Of a stretch of DNA of 64,000 nucleotides, positions 62,233 through 64,000 are shown one piece after another (the first letter of the stretch is position 1; the number at the start of each line of letters is the position of its first letter). Source of the DNA: Streptomyces vinaceus (GTDB taxonomy: Bacteria; Actinomycetota; Actinomycetes; Streptomycetales; Streptomycetaceae); assembly GCF_008704935.1 (NCBI RefSeq), contig NZ_CP023692.1:7479501-7543500 (forward strand). Reading direction: 5' to 3'. The translations under genes were made by a program, and so were the position numbers. The notes under the pieces are model-generated. The model was given only the letters and a program-made list of their open reading frames with translations, was not told the origin of the DNA and did not search any database.

Positions 62233-62754
62233 ATGGTCGAAGAGGGCTCTTCAGTGCTGGTCGATGTGCGGAAGTACGACGGCAGGGTGAGCGCGCGGTG
62301 GACTGCTGTCCGGCTGGGGGAGGACGAGCACGGCGTGTGGCTGGGTACGGCGCGGGGTGTCCCCGTCAGTTCGTCCGCAGGCGAGCGGCCAGGCCGGTTC
62401 GCGTACGTGGTGCTGGTCCCGCGCAGGGGGTGGTGGACGGCCACGTTCTGTGCGGCCCCGGGTCCGGAGGTGTATTGCGACGTGTGCACGGTTCCCGAAT
62501 GGAGCGCGGACGGGACCGTTGTGAGCATGGTGGACCTCGATCTCGATGTCGTGAGGCCGCGGGGAGGCGAGGCCCACGTCGAGGACGAGGACCAGTTCGC
62601 GGAACGACGGGTGCGCTACGGCTACCCGGACGGCGTCGTCGAGGCGGCCCGGCAGACCTGCGAGTGGTTGATGGAGAGGGTCGGCCCCGAACGTGGTGGG
62701 GCCGTCGAACCCTTCGCCTCGACGTACCGCTACTGGCTCGGCCTTGTCGGATAG
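62233..62754 (+). CDS. DUF402-domain protein
   Basis: 173 residues; ATG at 62233. SVLVDVRKYDGRVSARWTAV, then GRFAYVVLVPRRGWWTATFC, then VSMVDLDLDVVRPRGGEAHV and DEDQFAERRVRYGYPDGVVE: the FAU-1-like DUF402 beta-barrel, including the acidic DLDLDV/EDEDQF metal-binding pairs. Members hydrolyse nucleoside di- or triphosphates or bind RNA. No operon partner. Confidence 0.88.
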   Translation: MVEEGSSVLVDVRKYDGRVSARWTAVRLGEDEHGVWLGTARGVPVSSSAGERPGRFAYVVLVPRRGWWTATFCAAPGPEVYCDVCTVPEWSADGTVVSMVDLDLDVVRPRGGEAHVEDEDQFAERRVRYGYPDGVVEAARQTCEWLMERVGPERGGAVEPFASTYRYWLGLVG

Positions 62755-62917
62755 ATCCCCGCCGGCGACTCCGCTCGGTGGTGCCGTTCGGCCGGGTGTG
62801 GGCGAAGGCGCCTTCGGCTAGGACGTGTACAGAATCCGGGTGAATCGAGGTCGGGTTCCAGTGCGGGCAGCCGTACCCACCGGGTGGTCCGTTCGGCCCG
62901 GTGCTTAGGGTCGCGGT

Positions 62918-63136
62918 GTGATCCATCCTCTTTCAGGGCCTCCCACGTGGAGGCTTCCGTTCGCCGCATTTCTTCTTGTCCTTGCGACATTCACCTGCTG
63001 GTACGGGCTCCAGCCGGTTCCCCAGGAGTGCACGTTGCTGTACGGAGGGGGCAGCAGTTGGAAGGAGGCTTATCGGCACGCGGTCGAAGCGGGCGTCTGT
63101 GAGGCGCCGGCGCGTTGGAGGACCTGGATCGGGTGA
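62918..63136 (+). CDS. Small membrane protein
   Basis: 72 residues from the GTG at 62918. One hydrophobic helix (LPFAAFLLVLATFTCWYGL) near the N-terminus and a short outside part with two cysteines (PQECTLLYGGG; EAGVCEAP) that could pair. Family unknown. Confidence 0.5.
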   Translation: MIHPLSGPPTWRLPFAAFLLVLATFTCWYGLQPVPQECTLLYGGGSSWKEAYRHAVEAGVCEAPARWRTWIG

Positions 63137-63376
63137 CCCGATCCGAAGCCCGCGACGGAATCCGGGCGGGGGGCGTTCCGTCCACCCGGCGGTCTCCCAG
63201 CTGCCCCGCCAGCCGGGGCCCGACCAGGACGAAGCCGATGCGGGGCCCATAAGCGTCGCGGTAGTGCCGACAGGGTGAGGCCGAGACCGGCCACCGCCGC
63301 GTCCGGGCGCCGGGGAATACGGAAAGCCGGAAGGTGCCCCGCGACGTCTCCGCCTCTGCCGTCGAGGAGAGCTTTC
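63137..63376. other. Intergenic, nothing recognised
   Basis: 240 bases without a supported gene. Confidence 0.35.
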
Positions 63377-63553
63377 GTGCTCGAACGTAGGCAGGTCAAG
63401 GACCGCACCCACGTCACGTTCGTCCTGCCGGCCGAAACCCCGCCCGGCCCGGTCGGTGTGGTGGGTGATTTCAACGACAGGCAGCCCGGTGTCCACACTC
63501 TGGAACCGCGCCACGACGGAACCAAAGGCCGCCTGCTCGGGGCGAAGCGGTGA
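63377..63553 (+). pseudogene. N-terminal fragment of a CBM48/isoamylase-early-set protein
   Basis: GTG at 63377 with GGAG upstream. RRQVKDRTHVTFVLPAETPP then VGVVGDFNDRQPGVHTLEPR matches the E-set (CBM48) domain of glycogen-branching-type and stress proteins, which have GDFNDWxP. The domain normally runs about 90 residues; here it stops at 58. A CBS-domain fragment begins right after, so the gene was cut at this junction. Confidence 0.7.
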
Positions 63554-63717
63554 CCATGGGCGCGGACGACGATGCCGCGGAGATACTGTGCACCGTGACC
63601 GGGCACAAGGTCCGCCGCCTCCCGGTGATCGATGGCCACCGCCTGGCCGGCATGGTCGCCCAAGCCGCTGTCGCCCGCGCCCTGCCCGACCCGCAGGTCG
63701 GGGAGGCGAGGGCCGTG
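63550..63717 (+). pseudogene. C-terminal fragment of a CBS-domain protein
   Basis: After the CBM48 stop another frame gives DDAAEILCTVTGHKVRRLPV, then IDGHRLAGMVAQAAVARALP, the second half of a CBS domain (ML...RRLPVVDxxGxLVGMVxxxDVAR). The first CBS half and the protein's start are absent. The fragment is fused by deletion to the CBM48 piece. Confidence 0.65.
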
Positions 63718-63727
63718 AGAGTTACGG

Positions 63728-64000
63728 TCAAGGCGCCCCGGCGTTCCGCTCGCCCGCCGCTCTCGTGGAGAGGGCAAGCCGGCGCTGGGCCCGGCGCAGC
63801 ATCAGGCGGGTCATGTACGGGTGGGCGAGGCCCGCCACCGCGACGTACAGGCGTCCGCGGGTGTTGTGGAGTCGTACGGCCGCTGCCAGGGCCACGGCGT
63901 CGTCCTCGATCACGATCGAGGACCGGAAGTCCAGGTGGGAGGCGTCCTTGCCGACCATGAGCTCACGGTCGGCGGTGCCGCGGACGGGGAACGGCGGCAC
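63728..64000 (-). CDS. DUF2867-family protein, C-terminal part
   Basis: The last 90 residues are visible, running off the right edge: LMVGKDASHLDFRSSIVIED, then VRLHNTRGRLYVAVAGLAHP, YMTRLMLRRAQRRL. This is the C-terminal strand-helix of DUF2867 proteins. The stop is at 63728. The first part lies beyond the window, so whether it is whole cannot be seen. Confidence 0.75.
   Translation of the reverse strand: MPPFPVRGTADRELMVGKDASHLDFRSSIVIEDDAVALAAAVRLHNTRGRLYVAVAGLAHPYMTRLMLRRAQRRLALSTRAAGERNAGAP

Overview
High-GC DNA with actinomycete signatures: WhiB-like protein, gas-vesicle operon of Streptomyces type, paired clpP genes with a PopR-like regulator, TipA-type drug-recognition proteins, and GGAGG ribosome-binding sites before most starts. 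A Streptomyces chromosome is the best reading, probably a sub-terminal or accessory part. No tRNA, rRNA, CRISPR array or replication gene was seen. Working genes are interspersed with gene fragments and insertion sequences (IS).

Layout. 1-9.7 kb: secreted cyclophilin (cut by the edge), secreted NlpC/P60 protein, divergent rhodanese/TetR and hydrolase/HxlR pairs with visible operators, an inverted duplicate of a small secreted protein, then decayed DNA. 9.7-15.8 kb: popR and clpP3-clpP4 with a palindrome fitting a PopR box, an MFS transporter, a truncated MFS gene and an ABC-F protein. 15.8-25 kb: IS-riddled zone with two TipAS-domain proteins (one overlapping a glycosyltransferase gene), IS5/IS481 remnants, an IS630-type element carrying a MazF-like gene, and a divergent OYE/MerR pair. 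25-37.5 kb: serpin with an in-frame stop, a patch of HEAT, DNA-ligase and HNH fragments, small secreted and membrane proteins (one under a DmdR/IdeR-type iron box), nitronate monooxygenase, and uncharacterised proteins.

37.5-47.3 kb is a coherent stress and buoyancy island: GlsB-type protein, VOC protein, CsbD, then a gas-vesicle locus. An SRPBCC protein and a low-complexity GvpT-like protein are transcribed divergently from gvpO-A-F-G-J-L-S-K. A TetR regulator, a second CsbD-like protein and a crystallin-like protein follow. 47.4-49.4 kb: FAD monooxygenase and divergent TetR with palindromic operators.

50.6-53.7 kb holds back-to-back IS5-type elements. The first has a divergent 130-residue passenger gene, and both its genes end on stop codons supplied by the terminal inverted repeats. 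The second is followed by a membrane-protein gene and a third, solitary inverted repeat. 54.4-64 kb: cold-shock protein, WhiB-like protein with an altered signature motif, IS110 remnant, large secreted subtilase with an adjacent LuxR-type regulator, DUF402 protein, CBM48/CBS fragments and the end of a DUF2867 gene.

At least six otherwise well-preserved genes (hydrolase, nitronate monooxygenase, HTH protein, SRPBCC protein, gvpA, truncated MFS) each show a single-base frameshift, often in a C/G run. Either the sequence carries homopolymer errors or these loci are decaying; sequence alone cannot decide.
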